From: VBDM01 sp049802235
GTDB taxonomy: Bacteria; Pseudomonadota; Gammaproteobacteria; Burkholderiales; SG8-39
Reading direction: 5' to 3'
DNA length: 64,000 nucleotides
NCBI GenBank assembly: GCA_049802235.1
Contig: JBARMB010000064.1
Span: 1 to 64,000, forward strand
The notes below the pieces were generated by a model, which was not told the origin of the DNA, did not search any database, and worked only from the letters and a program-made list of their open reading frames with translations. Position numbers and translations under genes: made by a program. Shown here in pieces: positions 16,268 to 23,610 of this stretch; within the stretch, counting starts at the first letter, position 1, and every line of letters begins with the position of its first letter.

Positions 16268-17104
16268 ATGGACTCGCGTGTAGAACGGGTACTGATTCTC
16301 TGCAAGACCTATCCCTCGCCCAGCGCGAGGTACGTCGAAACATCGTGCGTTGCCGGTATTTCCGAGGCCGGCGAGTTGATGCGCCTGTATCCGGTGCCGT
16401 TCCGGTTCATTCAGGACGATCGACAGTTCCGAAAGTGGCAGTGGATCAGCGCCCGGATCTACAAATCGAATACCGACAATCGTCGCGAGAGCTACAAGGT
16501 TTTCGTCGATACGATTTCTTGTGATCCGGACATTCTTTCCACAAAAGACAATTGGCATCAGCGCAGAAAGTGGATCGAGAAACTGCCGATCTTCGACAGC
16601 TTTGAGGCCATCGAAGCGAGGCGTCTCAAATCCGGTGAGAGCCTCGCGCTGCTTCGTCCCAAGCGCATCCTGGGACTCGAGATCGAAGAATCCGACAAGC
16701 CGGACTGGACCGACGACGAAAGGGAGAAGCTGCTGCAGCTCCAGGCCCAAGGCGAGCTGTTCCAGCAGGATGAAGAGGCGAAGCAGCTACGTCTGTTGAA
16801 GAAAATCCCGCACGATTTCTATTACCGCTATGAGGCGGAAGGATCAGGCGGCACCAAGGCACCCCGCCTCAAGCTGGTTGACTGGGAAGTCGGTGCTCTC
16901 TATTGGAATTGCAGGAGGTCGTACGGGGCGGATTGGGAGGCGAAGTTTCGGCAAAAGCTGGAATCAGAGCTTGCCGGCAAAGACCTGATACTGATGCTCG
17001 GCAACATGCACCGCTTCCCGCACCAGTGGCTTGCGGTCAGCCTGATTTACCCGCCTAGGCAGCGGCCCGAAGCGGAGCGTCAGCAACCTCTGTTTCCGGA
17101 GTGA
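16268..17104 (+). CDS. Conserved protein of unknown function next to DUF488
   Basis: A 278-residue soluble protein that I do not assign to a named family. It opens with RVERVLILCKTYPSPSARYVETSCVAGI and carries ELMRLYPVPFRFI near residue 40 and a conserved-looking DLILMLGNMHRFPHQWLAVSLIYPP at the C-terminus. It converges on a DUF488 gene and overlaps its 3' end by 50 bp. The pairing suggests a two-gene accessory module beside the DISARM operon, which ends 214 bp upstream. No membrane segments or nuclease motifs are visible. The gap between them holds no clear promoter. Confidence 0.75.
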   Translation: MDSRVERVLILCKTYPSPSARYVETSCVAGISEAGELMRLYPVPFRFIQDDRQFRKWQWISARIYKSNTDNRRESYKVFVDTISCDPDILSTKDNWHQRRKWIEKLPIFDSFEAIEARRLKSGESLALLRPKRILGLEIEESDKPDWTDDEREKLLQLQAQGELFQQDEEAKQLRLLKKIPHDFYYRYEAEGSGGTKAPRLKLVDWEVGALYWNCRRSYGADWEAKFRQKLESELAGKDLILMLGNMHRFPHQWLAVSLIYPPRQRPEAERQQPLFPE

Positions 17105-17528
17105 GGTGTACCAGGCGCGGCGCGCCGCAAGCGACGGCCGCGCGCGCGACGAAACTCCGGTGGCACCTGCTGTAATCGGCCTCGAAGCAAAGCAGGCATG
17201 CAGTCCTTATCTTTGTCACGCGCGCTAGCTCTCGAACAACGTCCGCCTGAGTCTTGAGATACCGGCAAAAACTCCGCTCATAGGTACTCCAGTTCCCATC
17301 CAGCTTGAAGCGTTGCCGAATCGCCTTGGGGCAGCCAAGCGCAGCAATGTGAACGTATTCGATTCCGTGCACGGCCAACGCGGCAGACAATGCGTTCTTC
17401 GAGAATCCCTTCTTCCTCGATAGGGGATATTCTCTTACATCGACAATTTGACGAACGCCGGCCTCCGTCAATCGGTCGATGAAGGTATCTAACTTCAGCC
17501 CTTCGTATCCGAAGGTATAGAGCTTCAT
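17055..17528 (-). CDS. DUF488 family protein
   Basis: A 157-residue DUF488 protein. It begins KLYTFGYEGLKLDTFIDRL and contains VDVREYPLSRKKGFSK near residue 35 and a cysteine-rich segment ACLLCFEADYSRCHRSFVA near 115-133, the family hallmarks. DUF488 proteins are small and of unproven function, often found near defence or DNA-modification genes. The ATG at 17528 is chosen because the protein then begins at the conserved motif; longer versions have no support. The 3' end overlaps the convergent 278-residue gene, so the two transcripts would be antisense there. Confidence 0.85.
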   Translation of the reverse strand: MKLYTFGYEGLKLDTFIDRLTEAGVRQIVDVREYPLSRKKGFSKNALSAALAVHGIEYVHIAALGCPKAIRQRFKLDGNWSTYERSFCRYLKTQADVVRELARVTKIRTACLLCFEADYSRCHRSFVARAAVACGAPRLVHLTPETEVADAPLRAAA

Positions 17529-17669
17529 TTCAAGGCACCCGAGCGAATCTAAGTGAGCGCATGTTAGCAGCATGCGGCCGCGGCCGGTTGTGTCGCGATT
17601 TCACAATAAAACTGACATTCAGCCGCTATTGACGTGATCAGAAGGACCGGGCTGGCCCCTTTTTTCTCT

Positions 17670-18533
17670 CTACGTAGCGAGCATCACTCGGCGCGTCTGC
17701 GGGGTTTCCAGGCTGATGCGGCCGAGTGCGCCATCGCGATAATCCTGCAGCAGGATCATCGAGGCTTTCTCCAAATCCGGTTCGCCGCCGCGGCCCTTCA
17801 CGATGCAACCGCGCCGGCGGGCGACGGCTTCGATCACGCCGGGGCCGTCCAGCCCCTTCGCAGCGAAGCCGTAGCGGGCGGCGAGCCGGGACGGGTAGCG
17901 CTCAAGAAGGATGTTCGCCAGGAAAGTGGCCACTTCCTCTTCGGGGACGGCGTTGCGGCCGATGGCGTTGCTGGCAGCGAGCATCATGCCGTCGGCGTCG
18001 TGCTCGATCTTCGGCCACATGAGGCCCGGCGTATCGGTGACCGTCATGCGCGGGCCGAGGTCGAAGCTCTGCTGCGACTGGGTGACGGCCGGCTCGTCGC
18101 CGACTTTCGCCAACCGGCGTTTGAGCAGCGCATTCATCAGGGTCGATTTGCCGACATTGGGAACGCCCATGATCATCATGCGCAGCGGCTTCACGCCGCC
18201 GTCGCGATGCGGGGCGAGCTGCTGGCACAGGGCAGGCACCTTGTTGACATCGCCCGGTTTCTTGCAGGAGACGGCCACCGCCATGACGCCCTTCTGCCGG
18301 TTGTAGAAATCGAGCCAGGCTCGGGTCGCCCCCGGGTCAGCCAGATCGGCCTTGTTGAGCAGCTTCAGGCACGGCCGCTGACGCTGCAGGCGCAACTGCC
18401 TGATCATGGGGTTGCTGCTGGCCTCGGGGCAGCGGGCATCGAGCACTTCGATCACGACATCGATCCGCGCCATGGTCTCGGCCGCCTTCTTGCGGGCGAA
18501 GGTCATGTGACCGGGGAACCATTGAATAGCCAT
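17670..18533 (-). CDS. ylqF: Ribosome biogenesis GTPase YlqF/RbgA
   Basis: A 287-residue circularly permuted GTPase. The G4 motif NKADL (near 60) comes before the G1 P-loop GVPNVGKST (near 123) and the G3 motif DTPG (near 167), the order that defines the RbgA/YlqF group. The start is AIQWFPGHMTFARKK, very typical of the family. It acts in late maturation of the large ribosomal subunit. It is a housekeeping gene and marks the return to normal chromosomal composition after the DISARM region. Confidence 0.93.
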   Translation of the reverse strand: MAIQWFPGHMTFARKKAAETMARIDVVIEVLDARCPEASSNPMIRQLRLQRQRPCLKLLNKADLADPGATRAWLDFYNRQKGVMAVAVSCKKPGDVNKVPALCQQLAPHRDGGVKPLRMMIMGVPNVGKSTLMNALLKRRLAKVGDEPAVTQSQQSFDLGPRMTVTDTPGLMWPKIEHDADGMMLAASNAIGRNAVPEEEVATFLANILLERYPSRLAARYGFAAKGLDGPGVIEAVARRRGCIVKGRGGEPDLEKASMILLQDYRDGALGRISLETPQTRRVMLAT

Positions 18534-18555
18534 TGTTCATTTTATTGAGGTTTAG

Positions 18556-18680
18556 CAAAGTGCGTGACACGGCAATTTTCGGGTCGTCATTCCCGCGAAA
18601 GCGGGAATCCAGTGTCTTGGTACTCTGAAAGACTCTGGATTCCGGCTCGCGCTACGCGCGTCCGGAATGACGAGGCAATG
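18556..18680. repeat. dRS3-like palindromic repeat element, copy 1
   Basis: About 125 bp shared with 46017-46162, from CAAAGTGYGTGACACGGCAA through CGAGGCAATG. It contains ATTCCCGCGAAAGCGGGAAT, like the dRS3 element of Neisseria, and ends of the unit can fold on each other (GTCATTCC with GGAATGAC). It lies between two minus-strand genes, behind the start of ylqF. No coding potential. Confidence 0.75.
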
Positions 18681-18769
18681 CCCAAGCTGTCACCGAGCTA
18701 GGTAACGCTCAATAGAAGGAATCAAAGGGGCCGGGCCGAGCGGACCCCCGTTGTGCCGACGGCAACCAA

Positions 18770-19165
18770 TCACAGCCAGGTGCCATCGCGTCGCGGTGGT
18801 ATGGGTGGGGTTCCGCCGACAAGGAACGAGCCGATCAGGAAGCTGAGCACGGAAATAAAAATGCTGGCGAAGAAGGCGGTCCAGAATCCCGAAACGGTGA
18901 ACCCGCGAACGAAATACGAAACCAGAAGAATCATCAGCGCATTGATCACCAGCAGGAAAAATCCGAACGTGACCAGCGTCAGCGGCAGGGTAAGGATAAC
19001 GAGCAGCGGCTTCACGATGGCGTTGGCAAAGCCGAGCAGCAGCGCGGAGATGACCAATGAAGACGTGTCGGCGAACCTGATGCCGCTGAACACGTAGGTG
19101 GCCGCCCAGAGCGATAGCGACGTGATGCCCCAATGCAGGAGGAAGGGTGTCAGGTTTTGCAGCAT
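18770..19165 (-). CDS. Small four-helix membrane protein, phage holin superfamily IV (PF04020-like)
   Basis: A 131-residue protein with about four hydrophobic helices covering nearly its whole length. The segments FANAIVKPLLVILTLPLTLVTFG and NALMILLVSYFVRGF are typical of the membrane family known as mycobacterial phage holin superfamily IV. Despite the name these are ordinary chromosomal membrane proteins of unknown role. The ATG at 19165 gives MLQNLTPFLLHW; an upstream in-frame start would add a hydrophilic leader unlike the family. Only a weak ribosome site (AAGG) is visible. Confidence 0.8.
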   Translation of the reverse strand: MLQNLTPFLLHWGITSLSLWAATYVFSGIRFADTSSLVISALLLGFANAIVKPLLVILTLPLTLVTFGFFLLVINALMILLVSYFVRGFTVSGFWTAFFASIFISVLSFLIGSFLVGGTPPIPPRRDGTWL

Positions 19166-19232
19166 GTCGGGTGCCTTGGCAGGTTGTAGTCGTGGCAGGT
19201 TGCAGTGCCGGTCATCATACCAAGCCATGCGG

Positions 19233-19493
19233 TCAGCCGCCGCTCAGCGCCTGAAAAATGATGACTTCATCGGAACTGCGCAGCGGCACGTGGATTGCCT
19301 TGACTTCGCCGCCATTGACGTAGATGCGCATGTGGCGGCGTATGCCATCCTGCTCGTCGATCATGCGAAAGCGTATTCCCGGATAGCGCCGGTCCAGGTC
19401 GGCCAGCACTTCGGCGAGCGTCGCGCCGTTCGCTTCGACTTCGCGCCGCTCGCCGGTGTAGGAGCGCAGCGGGCCGGGGATGAGGACGTTCAT
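19233..19493 (-). CDS. MoaD/ThiS-family sulfur-carrier-like protein
   Basis: An 86-residue beta-grasp protein ending LSGG. The di-glycine C-terminus, the start NVLIPGPLRSYTGE and the motif LAEVLADLDRRYPGI fit MoaD/ThiS-like sulfur carriers. Its ATG overlaps the stop of the upstream BNR-repeat gene (ATGA, 4 bp), so translation is coupled. Such MoaD-like and BNR-protein pairs occur in other proteobacteria without molybdopterin genes, so the sulfur acceptor is unknown. Confidence 0.8.
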   Translation of the reverse strand: MNVLIPGPLRSYTGERREVEANGATLAEVLADLDRRYPGIRFRMIDEQDGIRRHMRIYVNGGEVKAIHVPLRSSDEVIIFQALSGG

Positions 19494-20695
19494 CGCAGCG
19501 GTTCGACCGCCTCGAGCGCATAGATCTCGGGCAGGTGCCGCGCGATGCAGGTCCACTTCGCGCCTTCGTTGCGGCTCGCCCAGACCTCGCCGCCGGTGGT
19601 GCCGAAGTACACACCGACCGGGTCGTGCGCATCGGAGCTCATGGCCTGGCGCTTGACCGTAAACCATCCCTGGCTTCGCGGCAGCCCGGCGTCCTGACGC
19701 TGCCAGCTTTTGCCCGCGTTGCGCGTCACATAGGCGGCGGGCTTGCCGCCGGGGCTGGTGCGCGGCCACACCGAGCCGCCGTCCATGGGGAAAACCCAGA
19801 GCGTACGCGTATCGCGCGGATGCAGCACCAGCGGAAAACCGATGTCGCCGATTTTCCTCGGCATGTTCGCGCCGATGCGCACCCAGGTTGCGGCGGCGCG
19901 CTGCATGCGATAAATGCCGCAGTGGTTCTGCTGATACAGGATGTCGGGCGCGAGCGGATGCAGCCGCAGGCAGTGCGGGTCGTGTCCGTACTCCGGATGC
20001 GGGTCGGGAAGGAAATCGGCCGCGCAGCCGGCATTGAGCGGTTTCCAGCTCGCGCCCTTGTCCGGGCTCTCGAATACGCCGCCGCTCGACATGCCGATGT
20101 AGAGGTGGCGTGCATCGCGCGGATCGATCTGGATGGAGTGCAGCTTGGGGCCGTCGGGTGTGCCGTCCTTGTCGCCGCCGGTCCACTTCAGGTACATCGG
20201 GTGATCGTTGAAGCCCGCTACCGGCGCCCAGGTATCGCCGCCGTCCTCGCTGCGAAACAGGCCTTGGGGCGAGGTGCCCGCATACCATGTGCCCGGTTCG
20301 CTGGCGTGCGCGGGGCTGAGCCAGAAGGTGTGATCGACCACGCGCCCCTTTGATCCCTCTTGACATTGCTCCACCTTGGGAAAGGCCGGCGGCCGGGTTG
20401 CCTCCTGCCAGCTTTTGCCCATGTCGGTGGAGCGGAACACGCTGGGGCCAAGGTGCCCGGTACGCGCGGCAACCAGCAGCGTGCGCGCATATTTCGGACC
20501 GGGGCGCGGGTCGAGCACCATGTGGTGCACGATGTGGCCGAAGAACATCGGCCCGCGGATTGTCCAGGCGCGGCGCGAGCTGTCCGTATTCAGGATGAAG
20601 GCGCCCTTGCGCGTGGCAACCAGCAGGGCAACGCGGCCCGTTGCTGCGTTCGGGACGGCGCTCGGAACGGCGTTCGCCGGGGGCTTGGCAGGCAT
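19490..20695 (-). CDS. BNR/YCF48-like beta-propeller (exo-alpha-sialidase fold) protein
   Basis: A 401-residue protein with recurring Asp-box style repeats, for example FRSTDMGKSWQEA, FRSEDGGDTWAPV, FESPDKGASWKPL and VTRNAGKSWQRQD, spaced about 60-80 residues apart. They predict a beta-propeller like sialidases and the sortilin-type photosystem assembly factor YCF48. There is no convincing signal peptide; the protein begins with a proline/alanine-rich stretch. A catalytic sialidase arginine triad cannot be confirmed. The downstream MoaD-like gene overlaps by 4 bp, which suggests a joint function. Confidence 0.8.
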   Translation of the reverse strand: MPAKPPANAVPSAVPNAATGRVALLVATRKGAFILNTDSSRRAWTIRGPMFFGHIVHHMVLDPRPGPKYARTLLVAARTGHLGPSVFRSTDMGKSWQEATRPPAFPKVEQCQEGSKGRVVDHTFWLSPAHASEPGTWYAGTSPQGLFRSEDGGDTWAPVAGFNDHPMYLKWTGGDKDGTPDGPKLHSIQIDPRDARHLYIGMSSGGVFESPDKGASWKPLNAGCAADFLPDPHPEYGHDPHCLRLHPLAPDILYQQNHCGIYRMQRAAATWVRIGANMPRKIGDIGFPLVLHPRDTRTLWVFPMDGGSVWPRTSPGGKPAAYVTRNAGKSWQRQDAGLPRSQGWFTVKRQAMSSDAHDPVGVYFGTTGGEVWASRNEGAKWTCIARHLPEIYALEAVEPLR

Positions 20696-20863
20696 GGCAC
20701 AGGCTCCTTGATTCGACGCGGACGCAAAATAATACTGGAAATCTGACGGCGCCAGAGTCGAATTATAATCGGCCCATTACCTGCCACAGACAGCGCGCGT
20801 TGCCCGCAAAGCTGGGCGAGGCGTGGTTTTCCCGCATATCGATGCTTTTCAGGAGCAAGCGCC

Positions 20864-21736
20864 GTGCCCCACATCACCGCCGACGATGGCGTCAGACTCT
20901 ACTACGAGGAAGCCGGGCAGGGCACGGCTATCCTGTTCGTGCATGAGTTTCTCGGCGAGGTTCGCAGCTGGGAGGCGCAGGTGCGCTATTTCTCGCGGCG
21001 CTACCGTTGCATCGCCTACAACGCGCGCGGCTATCCGCCGTCGGACGTTCCTTCGATGCCCGAGGACTATTCCTTCGAGCGCCAGCGCGCCGGCATCCGG
21101 GCCATGCTCGATGCGCTCAAGATCGACAAGGCGCACATCGTCGGGCTGTCGATGGGCGCGTTCGCGACCTTCTATTTCGGCATGCAGTGGCCGGAACGCG
21201 CGCTGTCGCTTACCCTCGCCGGCATCGGCTCGGGCTCCATGCCCGAGGGACGCGTGACGTTCAAGCAGGAATCCGAAGCCAGGGCCGGTCGGCTGCTCGC
21301 CGATGGGTTTGAGCAACACGCCGAATCACTCTGCCTTTCTCCGACCCGCGTTCAATTGCAGAACAAGGACCCGCGCGGCTTTGCGGAGTTCCTCGCGCTG
21401 GTGAAACAGCATTCGGCCAAGGGCTCGGCGTTGACGCTCAAGGGCTATCAGGCGCAGCGCCCGCAACTGCAGGACTTCAGGGAACAGATGGCGAAGTGCA
21501 CCGTGCCGACCCTGATCGTCAGCGGGGACGAGGACGAGCCCTGCCTCGACGCTTCGCTGATGCTCAAACGCAACATGCCCGCCGCCGGCCTCGCGTTCAT
21601 GCCGCAGACCGGACATGCCTGCAACCTCGAGGAACCCGAGCTTTTCAACCTGCTGTGCGAGAAGTTCTTTCACCAGGTCGAGTCCGGGCAGTACCGCATG
21701 CGCGATGCGCGCGCGAAGTCAGATCGCATGCTCTGA
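20864..21736 (+). CDS. Alpha/beta hydrolase
   Basis: A 290-residue alpha/beta-hydrolase. The nucleophile elbow is GLSMGAF near residue 96, the oxyanion region FVHEFLGEVRSWE near 27, and a C-terminal histidine lies in QTGHACNLEEPELFN near 245. The start codon is GTG at 20864, supported by AGGAG upstream. The family is broad (esterases, meta-cleavage hydrolases), so no substrate is given. It is transcribed away from the divergent BNR gene, and the 168-bp gap is AT-richer and could hold both promoters. Confidence 0.85.
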   Translation: MPHITADDGVRLYYEEAGQGTAILFVHEFLGEVRSWEAQVRYFSRRYRCIAYNARGYPPSDVPSMPEDYSFERQRAGIRAMLDALKIDKAHIVGLSMGAFATFYFGMQWPERALSLTLAGIGSGSMPEGRVTFKQESEARAGRLLADGFEQHAESLCLSPTRVQLQNKDPRGFAEFLALVKQHSAKGSALTLKGYQAQRPQLQDFREQMAKCTVPTLIVSGDEDEPCLDASLMLKRNMPAAGLAFMPQTGHACNLEEPELFNLLCEKFFHQVESGQYRMRDARAKSDRML

Positions 21737-21888
21737 ATCAGGTGGAGAAGAATGAAGCGGGCGCATCGAAGTTCGGCAGGGAAGTTAATTTGGGCTCTAG
21801 TGAGCCGGGGTGGGGTTTAATTTAAAAAACCCGACCGGAAATGACTTCTCTTCGAAATCATCGCCCTGCAATGCGCGACCCCGCCGGC

Positions 21889-22032
21889 TCATGTCGGCCG
21901 TTGTCCAACTGCGGCTCCGCGACGACCGCCGGCGCCATGGAAAAGCAGCGAAACCGCAAGTTCTTCGAACGCCGCGTTCCGACGCTCGACCAGTCGTTGC
22001 TCCTGCTCCCGCCGCGCCTTGCGCTTGTCCAC
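21889..22032 (-). pseudogene. Truncated coiled-coil gene, remnant of the duplicated small-gene module
   Basis: Read from a GTG at 22032, the first 20 codons give VDKRKARREQEQRLVERRNAA, close to the start of the intact minus-strand gene at 34744-34983 (MDKRKTWREQEQQLVERWNAA). After that the similarity stops and a different tail runs to the stop at 21889. This looks like a deletion that removed the body of the gene. The bases 21737-21888 hold no other recognisable feature. Confidence 0.5.
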
Positions 22033-22092
22033 GAGCAGCCCTTGATCAATCCGTAAGTGTGATACCTTGATTGCCGTTGCGAGGAGAACAGC

Positions 22093-22338
22093 ATGCCGAC
22101 CTACCGCGAGGCACATGGGCAATACCTGATCGAGGCGGGCGCGTTTAATCTGTCCGATGGCAACAAATGGCAACCCAGACTCACGATGACGCGGCTGGCT
22201 TGCGCGAATGCACTCTCCAAGAGCCAGGCGTTTCCCGGCCTGACGCCGCTGTTCGAGACTGCAAAGGGCGCGATCCGTTACGCGACCGAGCTCGGCCGAA
22301 GCATGGCCGACGAACAATCTCCGCGGCTGACGATATAG
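22093..22338 (+). CDS. Small conserved protein, copy 1 of duplicated module
   Basis: An 81-residue hydrophilic protein with GAGGAG as ribosome site. It shares most of its sequence with the product of 35043-35288, for instance LSKSQAFPGLTP and RYATELGRSMAD. I know no function. Both copies face a divergent small coiled-coil gene, so the original module was a divergent pair. This copy has kept its frame while its partner decayed. Confidence 0.65.
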   Translation: MPTYREAHGQYLIEAGAFNLSDGNKWQPRLTMTRLACANALSKSQAFPGLTPLFETAKGAIRYATELGRSMADEQSPRLTI

Positions 22339-22401
22339 GATTCAGTGACACCGCTGCGGCGCCAGGGAAGCCGGCGCATCGAAGCCCGGCAGGGACGTCA
22401 A

Positions 22402-22584
22402 ATGACCAGCATCGTGATCTCGACCGTCGCGTTCTTCGGGGCGGGCTATTTCATCAAGCGCTACCTGGACGAGATCGGCGTGCCGAAGACCATGACGCGC
22501 GGTCTCGTCGTGTTTACTCTGGCTCTCGCGATTTCCTACGGCGTCGCGTTCATCGTCGATTGGACTGCCGGCTTGATCGGCTAG
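22402..22584 (+). CDS. 60-residue membrane protein
   Basis: A short protein with two hydrophobic segments (ISTVAFFGAGYFI and LVVFTLALAISYGVAFIV) separated by the charged loop KRYLDEIGVPKTMTR. It has CAGGGA upstream of the ATG. The layout suggests a two-helix inner-membrane protein with both ends on one side. No family recognised. It lies 63 bp after the 81-residue gene and may be transcribed with it. Confidence 0.55.
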   Translation: MTSIVISTVAFFGAGYFIKRYLDEIGVPKTMTRGLVVFTLALAISYGVAFIVDWTAGLIG

Positions 22585-22608
22585 CGGCAGGCTCCTTGAC
22601 TTTCAGCG

Positions 22609-22638
22609 GAAAAAAAGGGGTCGGCGTGCGCCGACCCC
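22609..22638 (-). terminator. Rho-independent terminator of the CHRD gene
   Basis: GGGGTCGGC (22617-22625) pairs with GCCGACCCC (22630-22638) around GTGC. Read on the minus strand the stem is followed by seven Ts, the complement of the A-run at 22610-22616. It lies just after the stop of the minus-strand CHRD gene. Confidence 0.8.
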
Positions 22639-22670
22639 TCCAGGCTTCTGCTTTGACGCTTTGACCGCGG

Positions 22671-23111
22671 TTACGGCTGGATCTGGCTGCGGATTTCGCC
22701 GCCCTTGTTCGCCGCGCTGTGCACATTTACGTAAAGTCCGCCTGCCTTATAGGCGTCGTATTGCGCGTCCGTGAATCTGGCACCGGCCGGAACTGACCAG
22801 ACGTTGTCGGCTGTCTTGGCCAGGGGAACGATCACCGGCCCGTTCTTGCCCCGATCACCCTGGTGAATGTGGGCGGCGATGCCGGCCACGCCGGTCGTCG
22901 TCACGCTTCCGCTGACAGACTTGTCCGCGCCGACGGTGATCGTGCCCACGCCCGAGGCGGATGTGGTTACGGGCGGTACTTCCTCGGCGCCGCTGAGCGT
23001 CACCTTTACTCCGCCGCCCGAAGACATCCCGGCGCATCCCGCAAGCAGAATGGCCGCCGCGCTCATGCCCACCCAAAAAACCCGTCCGATCGCTTGCCGA
23101 TTTGCATTCAT
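22671..23111 (-). CDS. CHRD-domain lipoprotein
   Basis: A 146-residue secreted lipoprotein. The signal peptide ends in the lipobox LLAGC at residues 22-26. The rest is one CHRD domain: VTLSGAEEVPPVTT at the start, AAHIHQG near 80 and YVNVHSAANKGGEIRSQI at the end. CHRD domains occur in chordin and in many bacterial surface proteins of unknown function. The protein would sit in the outer membrane or periplasm. Downstream is its own terminator. Confidence 0.88.
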   Translation of the reverse strand: MNANRQAIGRVFWVGMSAAAILLAGCAGMSSGGGVKVTLSGAEEVPPVTTSASGVGTITVGADKSVSGSVTTTGVAGIAAHIHQGDRGKNGPVIVPLAKTADNVWSVPAGARFTDAQYDAYKAGGLYVNVHSAANKGGEIRSQIQP

Positions 23112-23610
23112 TCTTTCCCCTTCGTTTCGATTAACCGTTCAAAAAGGTACACTTTTCCCCGTGCCTTGAGGCACCCTGCTTAAACACTGCGGGCGGGTCG
23201 AATATTCCTTGTCGTCCCAAAGAAAGCAGCGCCCATGACGCGATCCAATGCGGGGAAAAGGCGAGGTTCCGCGTGTTGACCGGAATGGCGATGAGCCTCA
23301 CGGTCGCTCCGCTATCACAAGGGGACTGCCTATATTGAGGTGAAGCACCGCGAAGCGAAGATGCTCGCTCTCGTCGAGCGCAAGGGCTTGAAGGCTTTGG
23401 CGTGATATTTTCCGTCGCGGGAATCGCTACGAGTACCGCTGGAAGCTTGCACGACTGGAATGCCCGGCGCGACCTCCAGCGTGCCGGTGCTGCTCGATTC
23501 CCGCTCGCGGGACGGCCTGCGTGCGATTTCGCCCCTGTCAAAAATGACAGGTAGGCAGGGACTCCGCAAGCGCCTAGCATTGTCGCTCGTGGCTGGAAGA
23601 GGAGGGGACC
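23112..23610. other. Intergenic region with no recognised gene
   Basis: About 500 bp between divergent genes for the CHRD lipoprotein and the patatin. It presumably holds both promoters. A short open stretch near 23331-23406 reads YIEVKHREAKMLALVERKG before a stop and may be a gene scrap, but I cannot name it. No hairpin or repeat of note is visible. Confidence 0.4.

Noticed and set aside
17634..18548. Plus-strand frame of 304 residues opposite ylqF
   Set aside because: The minus strand encodes an unmistakable RbgA GTPase; the plus frame is a shadow.
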